A DNA stretch of 41,031 bases from Vulcanimicrobiota bacterium (GTDB lineage: Bacteria > Vulcanimicrobiota > Vulcanimicrobiia > Vulcanimicrobiales > Vulcanimicrobiaceae): positions 1 to 41,031 of the forward strand of contig JABEUX010000102.1 in assembly GCA_013044185.1 (NCBI GenBank), read 5' to 3'. Numbering within the stretch: position 1 is the stretch's first letter; each line of letters starts with the position of its first letter. Shown one piece after another: positions 32,219 to 40,145 of the stretch. Position numbers and translations under genes: made by a program. The notes below the pieces were generated by a model, which did not search any database, was not told the origin of the DNA, and worked only from the letters and a program-made list of their open reading frames with translations.

Positions 32219-32800
32219 CTAGCGACGGTTCGGCGGCTTCGGCGGCTCGTCGAGCCCGGGGGTCGCGCCGGGGCGCCAGCCCCACGGCGAACCGGATTGC
32301 CGCGGTGGAGCAGCGTTCGGCGGCATTCCGCTCGGAGGAATCGGCCCCGGCGGCGGCATCGTGTAGCCGCGCCCGACGCCGAAGTTCCCGATCTGCGCCC
32401 CGGAGAGCACCGCGCCGGTCACCTGAGCGAGCCCGATAAAGAGCGGCACGAGCCCGCCGATGAGCCAGGGACCCGGCGAGATCGTCCCGTGGTGGTAGCC
32501 GATAAACGAGAGCCCCACCACGATCGCCACGCCGATGAAGGTGGTCGTGATCCCTCGATGGAGTCGCGCATTTGCGTAAAAGAGGTAGGCGGACTCTCCG
32601 ACCGCTGACGGCGGCACCCCCATCTTCGCGGCCATTTTCATCGCCCGATAGGTGTCGCGGGGATCGGCATCGACCGGATAGCCCTGTTGGATCATCGCAA
32701 TCCGTTCCTGGTGCTTGAGCACGCGATGGAGCATGATGGCTACGATCGGTAACCCGAAGATACAGAAGACGGCGATTGCGCCGACAGCGTTGTCACTCAT
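32219..32800 (-). CDS. Small membrane protein (DUF6249-like) with proline-rich tail
   Basis: The 193-residue protein has an N-terminal membrane helix (AVGAIAVFCIFGLPIVAIML), then a basic stretch HRVLKHQERIAMIQQGYPVD. This helix-plus-HQERIAMIQ-type arrangement is shared with small membrane proteins of the DUF6249 kind. Two more hydrophobic helices follow at about 83-104 and 111-133. The last ~60 residues are rich in Pro, Gly and Arg, and probably disordered. GGAG lies seven bases before ATG 32800. Divergent from the ECF sigma gene, with 109 nt between the starts; a link to that sigma factor is possible but not shown. Function unknown. Confidence 0.72.
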   Translation of the reverse strand: MSDNAVGAIAVFCIFGLPIVAIMLHRVLKHQERIAMIQQGYPVDADPRDTYRAMKMAAKMGVPPSAVGESAYLFYANARLHRGITTTFIGVAIVVGLSFIGYHHGTISPGPWLIGGLVPLFIGLAQVTGAVLSGAQIGNFGVGRGYTMPPPGPIPPSGMPPNAAPPRQSGSPWGWRPGATPGLDEPPKPPNRR

Positions 32801-32909
32801 ACCGGAACTCCTTGCGTTGGGTCGTCACACCCCACATACGTCCGAGGCTCGCTCCAGGTTTCAACGCCGCCCGGCGAAACAATCCTCGCTGCGAGCGCGT
32901 AGAGGAAGC

Positions 32910-33494
32910 ATGTCAGCGATGGCGGTGGAGGTAGCGATCGAAGCCGAGGAGCCACGAACGAGCGATACCGGTTTGGTCGGGCGCGCCCTCGCCGGCGATC
33001 CCACCGCATTCGCTACGCTTGTGGAACGGTACGAGCGTTCGCTCTATACGCTCGCCGTGCGAACGTTACGCGACCGCGAGGAGGCACGCGACGCCACCCA
33101 AGAGGCGTTCGTGAAGGCCTACCGCTCGCTGCGCACCTTTCGCCCGGAGGCGAAGTTTTCGACCTGGATCTTCTCGATCTGCTATCACGCCTGCTGCGAT
33201 CGTCTCAAACGCTCGCGCCGCTACTCGGGCGAAGAGCTCCCCGAACGCGCCGATAGCGCGCCAGGCCCCGAAGCGCAGGCGATCGCCAACGATGACGCCG
33301 GGCGGCTGCGCGCGGCAATCGAGGCACTCCCGGAAAAATATCGCAGCGTCATTACCTTGTATCACCTCCAGGGAAAGCAGTACGATGAGATCGCCTCGGT
33401 GCTGGGGGTGCCGCTCGGAACCGTCAAGACCCATCTCTTTCGCGCCAAAGAGCAACTGCGGCAGATCCTCGCCGCATCGGAGAACCGCCCATGA
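32910..33494 (+). CDS. ECF-type RNA polymerase sigma factor
   Basis: The 194-residue protein has sigma region 2 (ATLVERYERSLYTLAVRTLR, DATQEAFVKAYRSL and FSTWIFSICYHACCDRLKR) and region 4 with a helix-turn-helix (YDEIASVLGVPLGTVKTHLF), and no region 3, as in group 4 sigma factors. It directs polymerase to stress- or envelope-related promoters. ATG 32910 follows GAGGA closely; ATG 32919 is a possible alternative, while the longer open frame upstream has no conserved sequence. Its stop overlaps the next gene (ATGA), which encodes a small membrane protein in the usual anti-sigma position. The gene heads a five-gene plus-strand cluster. Confidence 0.95.
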   Translation: MSAMAVEVAIEAEEPRTSDTGLVGRALAGDPTAFATLVERYERSLYTLAVRTLRDREEARDATQEAFVKAYRSLRTFRPEAKFSTWIFSICYHACCDRLKRSRRYSGEELPERADSAPGPEAQAIANDDAGRLRAAIEALPEKYRSVITLYHLQGKQYDEIASVLGVPLGTVKTHLFRAKEQLRQILAASENRP

Positions 33495-33844
33495 ACGACC
33501 GAACCGACGACGAACTCGACCGCCTTCTCGCGGCGCTTCCGCTGGAGGAGCCGCCGGCGGATCTGCGCGCCTCGATTCTGGCAGCGACGGTGCAGCACGT
33601 TCCGGCCGAGCCGGTCGACCCGTGGGAGGCGAGCGCCTGGGGCGTTCTCCTCGCACTCGCACTCTGGTTCGTTACTCATGGCTCGGCGTTCGGTGGCGGC
33701 GTTGCGTTGCTCGAGCGCGGCGCCTTTGCGCTCGCTCAGCCGGCGACGCTGCTTTGGCTCACCGTCGGTCTCGCCGTCGCCTTCGCCCTCTCCGCCGCAC
33801 CGGATTTCTCAGCGGGGTTTAACCTCGCGCGCAAGGGGCACTAG
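33491..33844 (+). CDS. Small membrane protein, putative anti-sigma factor
   Basis: The 117-residue protein begins with an acidic helical tail (DDELDRLLAALPLEEPPADLRASILA), resembling the N-terminal part of membrane-bound anti-sigma factors. Two hydrophobic helices follow (about 48-66 and 80-100). The zinc-binding His-x3-Cys-x2-Cys motif of classical ZAS anti-sigma factors is absent. Its coupling to the sigma gene by a 4-nt overlap is the main reason for the call. It would hold the sigma factor at the inner membrane until a signal arrives. Without the motif, the role is inferred from context. Confidence 0.6.
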   Translation: MNDRTDDELDRLLAALPLEEPPADLRASILAATVQHVPAEPVDPWEASAWGVLLALALWFVTHGSAFGGGVALLERGAFALAQPATLLWLTVGLAVAFALSAAPDFSAGFNLARKGH

Positions 33845-33868
33845 ACCCGCGGCGGGTAGAACCGCCTC

Positions 33869-34549
33869 ATGGACGCTACCGTGAAGCAGCGGCGCATCGT
33901 CGTCGTCGAGGACGACGCGGCGATCGCGCGCGTACTCCAGCTCGAACTCCAGCATGAAGGCTACCACGTCGACCTCGCGCAGAACGGCGTCGAAGGGCTC
34001 GAACTCGCGCTCAAAGAGCCCGACCTCGTCATTCTCGATCTCATGCTGCCGCGCATGGACGGCATGGAAGTCTGCCGACGCATTCGTGCGAAGAGCCGCG
34101 TACCGATTATCATGCTGACGGCGAAGGATCGCGTACCCGATCGCGTCGCCGGGCTCGACATCGGCGCGAACGACTACCTCACGAAGCCCTTCGCCACCGA
34201 AGAACTGCTCGCGCGCGTGCGCGCGCAATTGCGCGAACGCGAACCGCAGGATCGTTCGATCGTCTATAAGGACGTCGTTATGGATCGCGATCGCCACGAG
34301 GTGCGCCGCGGCGGCAAAGAGATCGCACTGACGGCAAAAGAGTATGCGCTACTCGAGTATCTCTTGCTCCACCGGAACAAGGTCCATACGCGCGACGAGC
34401 TCTTCAATGGCGTCTGGGGTAGCGATTTTCTCGGCGACTCGAACCTCATCGATGTCTACGTCCGCTACTTGCGCGGCAAACTCGAAGAGGGATTCGACGA
34501 AAAACTCATCTCTACGGTGCGCGGCATCGGCTACACCATCAAGGATTAG
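33869..34549 (+). CDS. Two-component response regulator, OmpR/PhoB family
   Basis: The 226-residue protein has a receiver domain with acidic pair VVVEDDAAIA, phospho-acceptor Asp57 in LVILDLMLPRMDG, the Thr switch in IIMLTAKD and Lys in DYLTKPF. The C-terminal winged-helix domain has LTAKEYALLEYLLLHRNKV, DSNLIDVYVRYLRGKLE and STVRGIGYTI. It is activated by phosphotransfer from the histidine kinase encoded 27 nt downstream. It starts 24 nt after the putative anti-sigma gene with no visible terminator, so transcription of all five genes together is likely. Targets are unknown; the exported DUF4097-like gene at the end of the cluster is one candidate. Confidence 0.96.
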   Translation: MDATVKQRRIVVVEDDAAIARVLQLELQHEGYHVDLAQNGVEGLELALKEPDLVILDLMLPRMDGMEVCRRIRAKSRVPIIMLTAKDRVPDRVAGLDIGANDYLTKPFATEELLARVRAQLREREPQDRSIVYKDVVMDRDRHEVRRGGKEIALTAKEYALLEYLLLHRNKVHTRDELFNGVWGSDFLGDSNLIDVYVRYLRGKLEEGFDEKLISTVRGIGYTIKD

Positions 34550-34576
34550 CGGCGTGCGCTCGAACGCCCGCGCGGC

Positions 34577-36001
34577 ATGCACTCGCTAAAGTGGCGCGTC
34601 GCCGCCTGGTACGCCGGCCTCCTGATCGTCGTGCTCCTCCTCGTGAGCGCGGTCGTCGGCGTGCGGTTACAATCGATCTTGTACGCGCAGGCGCGTTCGC
34701 GCGTTACGGCGACGATGGCGGAGATTGCCTCCTCGGTGCAGGCGAGCGAAGAGCCTTTCTCGTTGGGCTTCGGTGGCTCCGATGCCTACGCGTTGCTCAC
34801 CGACGGAAATAACCTCACGAGTTGGTCCTCGCCGACCACCTTCATACAGATCGATTCGAGCAACGGCTATCCGTTGGCGAAGAGTAGCAACCTCGGCGGA
34901 ACGACGATTCCGAAAGCGCTCGGGCTCGACGCACGCACGCCGATTGCGCGCCGTCAGATCGCTTTGCCGATCGGTACCTTGCTCGTCGAGGATCGCTATT
35001 TCGTCCTCGGCTCGCGCCGGGTGGTCGTACACGTCGCCGAGCGCATCGACGCACTCGAACGGAGCATCGCACAGACGCGTGAAAGCATCGCGCTCGCGGT
35101 GATTGCAGCGATGCTCGCCATCGTCGCGCTTTCGTGGTGGCTCGCCGGGCGAGCATTCGACCCGCTCGAAAAACTCGCACAAGCGATGCGCGAGATCGGC
35201 TCCGAACGGCTCGACCGTCGCTTAAACTGGGGAAAGCGCGACGATGAAATCGGCCGGCTCGCCGAGAGCTTCGACGACCTCCTCGCGCGCCTTCAAGAAG
35301 CGTTCGCGCGCGAGCGGCAGTTTATCAGCGATGCATCGCACGAGTTACGCACTCCGCTCACCTCGATCAATGCCAACGCGCAGATGCTTCTGCGTTGGGG
35401 CGACCGCGATCCCGTGATTCTGCGCGAGAGCCTCGAAACGATCGTCGCCGAGAGCGCGCAGCTCTCGCAGATGGTCGGCGGCATGCTGCTGCTCGCGAAA
35501 GCCGATCGCGGCGACGAGATCCCGATGGAGCCGCTCGCACTCGGCGCGCTCGCCGCCGAAGCGGTCAACGGCGAACGTGCGTCGGCTGCGAGCAAGGGTC
35601 TCGCCCTTCGGCTCGTCGCCGAGAACGGCGTCTTCGTGATGGGTGAAGCGCACTTGCTGCGCCAAGCGATCGCCAACCTTATCGAGAACGCCGTTAAATT
35701 TACGGCGCAAGGATCGGTAGAGGTGCGCGTCCGCGCGCTCGGCGAGCGTGCGATCGTCGAAGTCGTCGATAGCGGCCCCGGCATACCCGACCGACAACGC
35801 ACGCAGATCTTCGAGCGCTTTTATCGCGGCGATAGCGCGCACGCACGGGCGATTCCGGGAACCGGGCTCGGGCTCGCGATCGTCCGTTCCATCGCGCGCG
35901 TCCATCGTGGTGAGGTCCACGCCGAGAGCGCGCCGGGCGGCGGGGCGCTGCTGCGCATACGCCTGCCTCGCCTCGCCGAAGAGTTCACCGATCCCTCATG
36001 A
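34577..36001 (+). CDS. Sensor histidine kinase
   Basis: The 474-residue inner-membrane kinase has TM1 at about 10-30 and TM2 at about 171-191, which bracket a periplasmic sensor of ~140 residues without a recognised domain. A HAMP linker follows (about 192-245), then the dimerisation and phosphorylation helix with ISDASHELRTPLTS (His255). The ATPase domain has an N box (AIANLIENAVKF), a G1 box (EVVDSGPGIPD), an F region (IFERFYRGD) and a G2 box (GTGLGLAIVRSI). All catalytic parts are intact. ATG 34577 is close after the regulator stop. The stop codon overlaps a downstream ATG at 35998, but the next gene's better start lies at 36037. Confidence 0.95.
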   Translation: MHSLKWRVAAWYAGLLIVVLLLVSAVVGVRLQSILYAQARSRVTATMAEIASSVQASEEPFSLGFGGSDAYALLTDGNNLTSWSSPTTFIQIDSSNGYPLAKSSNLGGTTIPKALGLDARTPIARRQIALPIGTLLVEDRYFVLGSRRVVVHVAERIDALERSIAQTRESIALAVIAAMLAIVALSWWLAGRAFDPLEKLAQAMREIGSERLDRRLNWGKRDDEIGRLAESFDDLLARLQEAFARERQFISDASHELRTPLTSINANAQMLLRWGDRDPVILRESLETIVAESAQLSQMVGGMLLLAKADRGDEIPMEPLALGALAAEAVNGERASAASKGLALRLVAENGVFVMGEAHLLRQAIANLIENAVKFTAQGSVEVRVRALGERAIVEVVDSGPGIPDRQRTQIFERFYRGDSAHARAIPGTGLGLAIVRSIARVHRGEVHAESAPGGGALLRIRLPRLAEEFTDPS

Positions 36002-36036
36002 CGCGCGGAGCCCCTCCGCGCTATCCTGGGAGAACG

Positions 36037-37158
36037 ATGAAGGCGTTCCTGAGGTGGGCGGCAGCAGCGACGCTCGCTGCGGCGCTCTCGGTTGCCGCGT
36101 CGGCACACGCGCGCGCCGACGATATCGCCGTGGGGGCATCCCCGGTCGTGAGCGTGCAATTGCAGTACGGATACCTGCGCATCGTCACCTGGAATCGCCC
36201 CGACGTCGAGATCGAGAGCGCCGGACATATCGGCTGGCAGCATTTCGACGCCGCGAGCGTGCGCGGACATATTCCGCACGATATCACGCTCTGGGCGCAG
36301 CGCGTTACCACCCCACGCGGTAGCTTCAACTTACCGGCGGAGCAATTCGTCCTGCCAACGCTTCCGCCGGGCAATCACGAGGCGGTCGTGATTCGCGGCG
36401 GCGGCGCGACGGTGATCCACCTTCCTGCATCGACGCAGATGCTCGCGGTGCGCATCGCCGGCAGCGGAGTGCTACGCATCGAGGGATATCACGGAGCGGC
36501 CTTTGCCGCGCTCGTCCATCAGGGAGCGATCGCGCTGGAGAACGTTCGCTCTAGCGGCGTCGCGCAGGTGGGGCGCGGCCCAATCTTCGCGGAGAACTCC
36601 TCGTTCGGCCGTTTACGTGCGCGCAACGCCGTCGGAAACATCTTCTTCAGCAACGTAACGGCGACCCAGATCGATGTCGGAACGGTCGGGGGTTCGATCG
36701 TCGCCGAGAACATGCACTTTCGCACCGGGCTGGCGCGCTTTCAATCGCAGCGCGGGAACGTCGTCCTCGGCGTCAGCGGTCGCGCGCAGATCGATGCCCA
36801 GGGGCGTGGCGCGAACGCGGTAGCGACGAGTTTCCGCGAAGCGCATACGTTGTCGCGATCCAGAAGTGGCGCGCGCGCGATCCTCGGCGGCGGTGGCCCG
36901 ATCGTCACCGCGCTCAGCCCGCGCGGCCGCGTCGTGCTCTTCGATGGCTCGATCGCCTCGCACCCACGCCTCTCGCGGCGAGTTCCCGAGATCGCGCGCG
37001 CCTTCCACCAAGTGCGTGCGCGCATGGCGAAACTGCCGAAGCGGAGCCCGCAAGGAGGGCACGTACGGGCGTTCCGTCGGTTCCCACCGCCGCGTCGGCC
37101 CACGCCGCGACGGCCGATACGAGTGCGCGTTCGCCGCCACGGGCCGCCTGCGCTATAG
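36037..37158 (+). CDS. Exported DUF4097-like beta-helical protein with basic tail
   Basis: The 373-residue protein has a signal peptide (MKAFLRWAAAATLAAALSVA, cleaved near AHARAD), so it is exported. The body alternates short strands in a way typical of DUF4097-type putative adhesins: VSVQLQYGYLRIVTWNRPDV, VIHLPASTQMLAVRIAG, GSGVLRIEGYHG and GRLRARNAVGNIFFSNVTATQID. The last ~40 residues are extremely rich in Arg and Pro (RRFPPPRRPTPRRP). GGGAGA before ATG 36037 supports that start; ATG 35998, overlapping the kinase stop, would disturb the signal peptide. As the last gene of the sigma/two-component cluster it may be the sensed or regulated envelope component. Its stop shares CTATAG with the convergent GNAT gene. 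Confidence 0.75.
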   Translation: MKAFLRWAAAATLAAALSVAASAHARADDIAVGASPVVSVQLQYGYLRIVTWNRPDVEIESAGHIGWQHFDAASVRGHIPHDITLWAQRVTTPRGSFNLPAEQFVLPTLPPGNHEAVVIRGGGATVIHLPASTQMLAVRIAGSGVLRIEGYHGAAFAALVHQGAIALENVRSSGVAQVGRGPIFAENSSFGRLRARNAVGNIFFSNVTATQIDVGTVGGSIVAENMHFRTGLARFQSQRGNVVLGVSGRAQIDAQGRGANAVATSFREAHTLSRSRSGARAILGGGGPIVTALSPRGRVVLFDGSIASHPRLSRRVPEIARAFHQVRARMAKLPKRSPQGGHVRAFRRFPPPRRPTPRRPIRVRVRRHGPPAL

Positions 37159-37575
37159 CAAGAATTTCCGCAGCATCGCGACGTCGAGTTTAAAATCGTG
37201 CTGCGGGAGCAGCGCTTCCCGGTGGTAACCGCATGCCTCGAAGAAGCGCTCCGCCTCGCCCCCGGCGAGCACGCCGATCGTCATCTTGTGGCAGTTGTAG
37301 TAATTCGCAATATCGTCGAGTTCGAGCAATAATGCTCGACCGATACCCTGCCGTCGAAAGTGCGGATCGACGACGATACGCTCGACGTGCCCGAGCGATG
37401 CGGCGATGCGCAGGCGCGCCGTTCCGACCGTGCGTTCTCCTTCGAGCGCGAGAAGATCGACGACTTGCTCGTGCCACACGACCGTAAACGCCCACGCCGT
37501 CTTGAGCGCGGCGCGGGCGTGCTCGCGATAGAACGCGTCGGAGCGCTCGTCGGCGACGCGAACGATCTCAGCCAC
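37153..37575 (-). CDS. GNAT family N-acetyltransferase
   Basis: The 140-residue cytosolic protein has the acetyl-CoA-binding segment IVVDPHFRRQGIGRALLLEL (R/Q-x-x-G-x-G/A), preceded by strand GHVERI and followed by a final strand and helix, IGVLAGGEAERFFEACGYHR. GTG 37575 overlaps the upstream MBL gene by 8 nt, so translation is coupled. The frame is open far upstream, but that part is shadow sequence. The substrate is unknown. It is the last gene of the PadR-MBL-GNAT operon and its stop overlaps the stop of the convergent DUF4097-like gene by 6 nt. Confidence 0.85.
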   Translation of the reverse strand: MAEIVRVADERSDAFYREHARAALKTAWAFTVVWHEQVVDLLALEGERTVGTARLRIAASLGHVERIVVDPHFRRQGIGRALLLELDDIANYYNCHKMTIGVLAGGEAERFFEACGYHREALLPQHDFKLDVAMLRKFLL

Positions 37576-38371
37576 GGACCGCTGCGACCTGGGTTGCGAG
37601 ATCGATTTCGAGCCCGTCGTACGCCGCAATCGCGCGGAGCCCGAGATCGTCCTCGAGTTGCTGCGCGAGCCGCGCGGGGTTCTGTTCGAGCATCTTCGTT
37701 CCAAAGTGCTGAAAGATCGCAAGCCGCGGCCGAACGATCTCGACGATCGCACGGGCCTGCGGCCAGGTGAGGTGATCCACCTGCATTGCATCCTCGAAGC
37801 GCAGCACGTTGATGATGATCGCGTCGGGGCGATGCGCCGCGTAATCGGCAGCGATCGCTTCGTCGAAGCGCCCGCAGGGCAAGTACGCAACGCGGAGGCC
37901 GCGATATTCGAGATGCACGCCGAGCGTCTGCACCGCGTGGTGATGGAGCGGCGAGCTCTCAATCGTTACCTCGCCGACGCGATATCCCGCGCTCGACGGC
38001 TCGAGCACCTCGCAGCGTTCGACGAACGCGGCGGCGTAGGGCTGCAGAAGCGAGTCTCCCTCGAAGGCATCGCGCGGCGCAAAGAGCGCTCCGCGCCGGC
38101 GAAAACCACCCGCGGTCATCGCCTCGATCATCGCATTGATATCGCCGGCGTGGTCGAGATGCTTGTGCGAAAGGATGATGGCGTCGAGCTCGCGCGGATT
38201 GAGCGGGGGAACGTGCGAGAGCGCACGCACCAAGGCACCGGGGCCGGGATCGAGCTGTACTTGCGTCGCACCGAAGTGAAACCACATCCCACCGGAGGCG
38301 CGCAACTGCCGCGCCACGACGAAACGCGCGCCGCCGCTACCCAGGAAAAGAACGCGGGCATCGGTGGCCAC
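37568..38371 (-). CDS. MBL-fold metallo-hydrolase
   Basis: The 267-residue protein has a metallo-beta-lactamase fold of the RNase Z/PhnP-like group. Strand VLFLGSGGARF starts the fold, and the metal motif is AIILSHKHLDHAGDINAMIE (His-x-His-x-Asp-His). Further ligand candidates are His in SPLHHHAVQTLGVHLEY, and the C-terminal IFQHFGTKML. Such proteins hydrolyse phosphodiesters, cyclic nucleotides or lactones; the exact substrate is open. The start is GTG 38371, 14 nt after the padR-like stop; no clear ribosome binding site is seen, so coupling to that gene is likely. It overlaps the GNAT gene at its 3' end. Confidence 0.9.
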   Translation of the reverse strand: MATDARVLFLGSGGARFVVARQLRASGGMWFHFGATQVQLDPGPGALVRALSHVPPLNPRELDAIILSHKHLDHAGDINAMIEAMTAGGFRRRGALFAPRDAFEGDSLLQPYAAAFVERCEVLEPSSAGYRVGEVTIESSPLHHHAVQTLGVHLEYRGLRVAYLPCGRFDEAIAADYAAHRPDAIIINVLRFEDAMQVDHLTWPQARAIVEIVRPRLAIFQHFGTKMLEQNPARLAQQLEDDLGLRAIAAYDGLEIDLATQVAAVRG

Positions 38372-38385
38372 GATAGGGTTGCTTT

Positions 38386-38802
38386 TTATGCGCCGATCGC
38401 CGAGGAGATCGCGTCGGTTTTCGCGCCGTTATAGAGTTCGAAGAACGATTCGAGGTGCGAACGATATTGTTCGAGCGCCTCGTTCCACAATGCGAGCGTC
38501 GAGCGTCCGGTCACCGTAATTTGATAGACGCGCCGTGCCGGGCCACATTCCCGCGAGTCCCACCACGACGAAATATAGCCATCTCTTTCGAGGCGACGGA
38601 GCGCCCGGTAGAGCGAACTGGGGTCGGTGCTCACATCGAATCGTTCGCGGAGCGTTTTCATAATTTCGTACCCGTGCAGGTCGCTGTGGTTGAGCATGAC
38701 GAGTAGCCACGCGAGCATGAAGTTCTTCGGCATACCGCGGGGCGGCAAGCCACTCTCCCGGCCGAGCACCGGAACGACGGCATTCTCATCGCGTAGGTAC
38801 AA
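38386..38802 (-). CDS. PadR family transcriptional regulator
   Basis: The 138-residue protein has a PadR-type winged helix: NFMLAWLLVMLNHSDLHGYEIMK, then SSLYRALRRLERDGYISS with the wing. A C-terminal helical dimerisation part follows (ALWNEALEQYRSHLESFFEL). PadR proteins repress genes until a ligand binds. I chose TTG 38802 because GGAGGTGG lies seven bases upstream. The commonly expected ATG 38733 has no ribosome binding site and would drop 23 residues that include LRDENAVVPVLGRE. It heads an operon with the MBL hydrolase and GNAT genes, which it may control along with itself. A TGT-N8-ACA dyad lies 45 bp upstream. Confidence 0.88.
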   Translation of the reverse strand: MYLRDENAVVPVLGRESGLPPRGMPKNFMLAWLLVMLNHSDLHGYEIMKTLRERFDVSTDPSSLYRALRRLERDGYISSWWDSRECGPARRVYQITVTGRSTLALWNEALEQYRSHLESFFELYNGAKTDAISSAIGA

Positions 38803-38846
38803 AAAACCACCTCCGCCCGCTCGCACGGGCGACCTCCGACGGGTTC

Positions 38847-38860
38847 TGTGACGTCCTACA
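38847..38860 (-). promoter_or_regulatory. Candidate PadR operator (TGT-N8-ACA)
   Basis: TGT (38847-38849) and ACA (38858-38860) are separated by 8 bp, the spacing reported for ATGT-N8-ACAT operators of PadR proteins. The site lies upstream of the padR-like start. The match covers only three bases per half, so the call is weak. Confidence 0.25.
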
Positions 38861-38899
38861 ACCTTAGAGATTGATGAGAGCGCTCCTGCGCCTGCCAGA

Positions 38900-40120
38900 T
38901 CAACCAAGCATCGACAGCACGGGAAACGCTCCCGCGAGAACGGGGCGCGAAGGGCGCCCCAACCAGCGCTCCAGCACGGTCGCATAGACGCTGCGGAAAT
39001 CGGTCGTGTAGCGGAGGTTGCCGGCGTCATGGTCGGCGAGGTCGGGATAGGCACCATAGATGCCGCCCTTTAGGGATTTCCCGACGAGAAAGAGCGGCGA
39101 GGCTTCGCCGTGGTCGGTTCCGGCGCTGCCGTTTTGGGCGATCCGTCGGCCAAATTCCGAGAAGGTCATCGTGAGCACGCGGCCGTCGTTGCCGTGCTCG
39201 GCGAGATCGTCGTAGAACGCCGCCAGCGCATCGGAGAGCTCGGCGAGCAAGCGACTCTGCGTCGGCTGCTGGTTGACGTGGGTGTCGAACGATCCGTGCG
39301 CGACGTAGAGCACCTTGGTTCCCGCACTCTTCGCGGCGATCTGCGCGGCCAACGCAAGGCTGCGCCCCAGCGGGGTTGCCGGATAGCTCGCCTTCGTGTG
39401 ATAGCCGGCGATGAGTTTCGGCAGCTCCTTCGCGCCGCTTTCGGCATTTTCGGTAATCTCGGTCACGTGCGCGAGATAGGGTGAGGAGAACGGCAACGCG
39501 CGATCGCCGAGGATGCCGCCGAATGCGTGGCGCACGATCGGGTTGCGATTGCCCGCGAAACCGTAGCCGCGTGCGCTCGGAATCGCCGGCACGTCGACGC
39601 GATTGCCGATCATCACCTCGGGGAGCACTTGCGCGATCGAGACCCCAGCGAAGAGCTCGCTCTTGGGAATCTCCGCTTCGTCGAGATAACGTCCGAGCCA
39701 ACCGGTGTGCTCGTAGCGATCGGGAGCGGCGGTCTGCCAGATCTCGGTCGAACGAAAATGCGAGTGATTCGGGTGTGGGTAACCGACGCCCTGAACCACT
39801 GCGAGCATTCCGCGGTCGTAAAGCGCCTTCATCGAGCGCATTGCGGGGTTGAAGCCGATGCGCGCGTCGAGCGCGAGCACGTCCTTTGCGGGAATCGCTA
39901 AGTGCGGGCGCAGCTGATAGTAGAGCGGGTCGCCATGCGGAACCACGCAATTGAGGCCGTCGTTCCCGCCCTGGAGATTGATCAGCACGAAGACGCGATT
40001 CTCGGCTCCGGGTAAGCCGGGGTGCACCGCCGCCGAGAGCGCGCGCGCGAACACGTGCTGTGGGTTCGCAACGAGCGCCATGCCTCCGAGCGTTCCGAGG
40101 ACAAATTTCGAGCGTTTCAT
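38900..40120 (-). CDS. DUF1501 family exported protein
   Basis: The 406-residue protein has an N-terminal signal-like segment (MKRSKFVLGTLGGMALVANP). The DUF1501 hallmark VFVLINLQGGNDGLNCVVPHGDPLYYQLRP follows, then VGYPHPNHSHFRSTEIWQTA, GSFDTHVNQQPTQSRLLAEL and MTFSEFGRRIAQNGSAGTDHGEASPLF. The last segments resemble the metal-site motifs of the sulfatase/alkaline phosphatase-like fold to which DUF1501 is related. A substrate is not known. It starts 25 nt after the DUF1800 gene, and the two families are almost always neighbours, which suggests a common exported complex. The stop lies about 98 nt upstream of the padR-like gene. Confidence 0.9.
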   Translation of the reverse strand: MKRSKFVLGTLGGMALVANPQHVFARALSAAVHPGLPGAENRVFVLINLQGGNDGLNCVVPHGDPLYYQLRPHLAIPAKDVLALDARIGFNPAMRSMKALYDRGMLAVVQGVGYPHPNHSHFRSTEIWQTAAPDRYEHTGWLGRYLDEAEIPKSELFAGVSIAQVLPEVMIGNRVDVPAIPSARGYGFAGNRNPIVRHAFGGILGDRALPFSSPYLAHVTEITENAESGAKELPKLIAGYHTKASYPATPLGRSLALAAQIAAKSAGTKVLYVAHGSFDTHVNQQPTQSRLLAELSDALAAFYDDLAEHGNDGRVLTMTFSEFGRRIAQNGSAGTDHGEASPLFLVGKSLKGGIYGAYPDLADHDAGNLRYTTDFRSVYATVLERWLGRPSRPVLAGAFPVLSMLG

Positions 40121-40145
40121 CGGGTCACCGTTCCTTCTTCATCGT

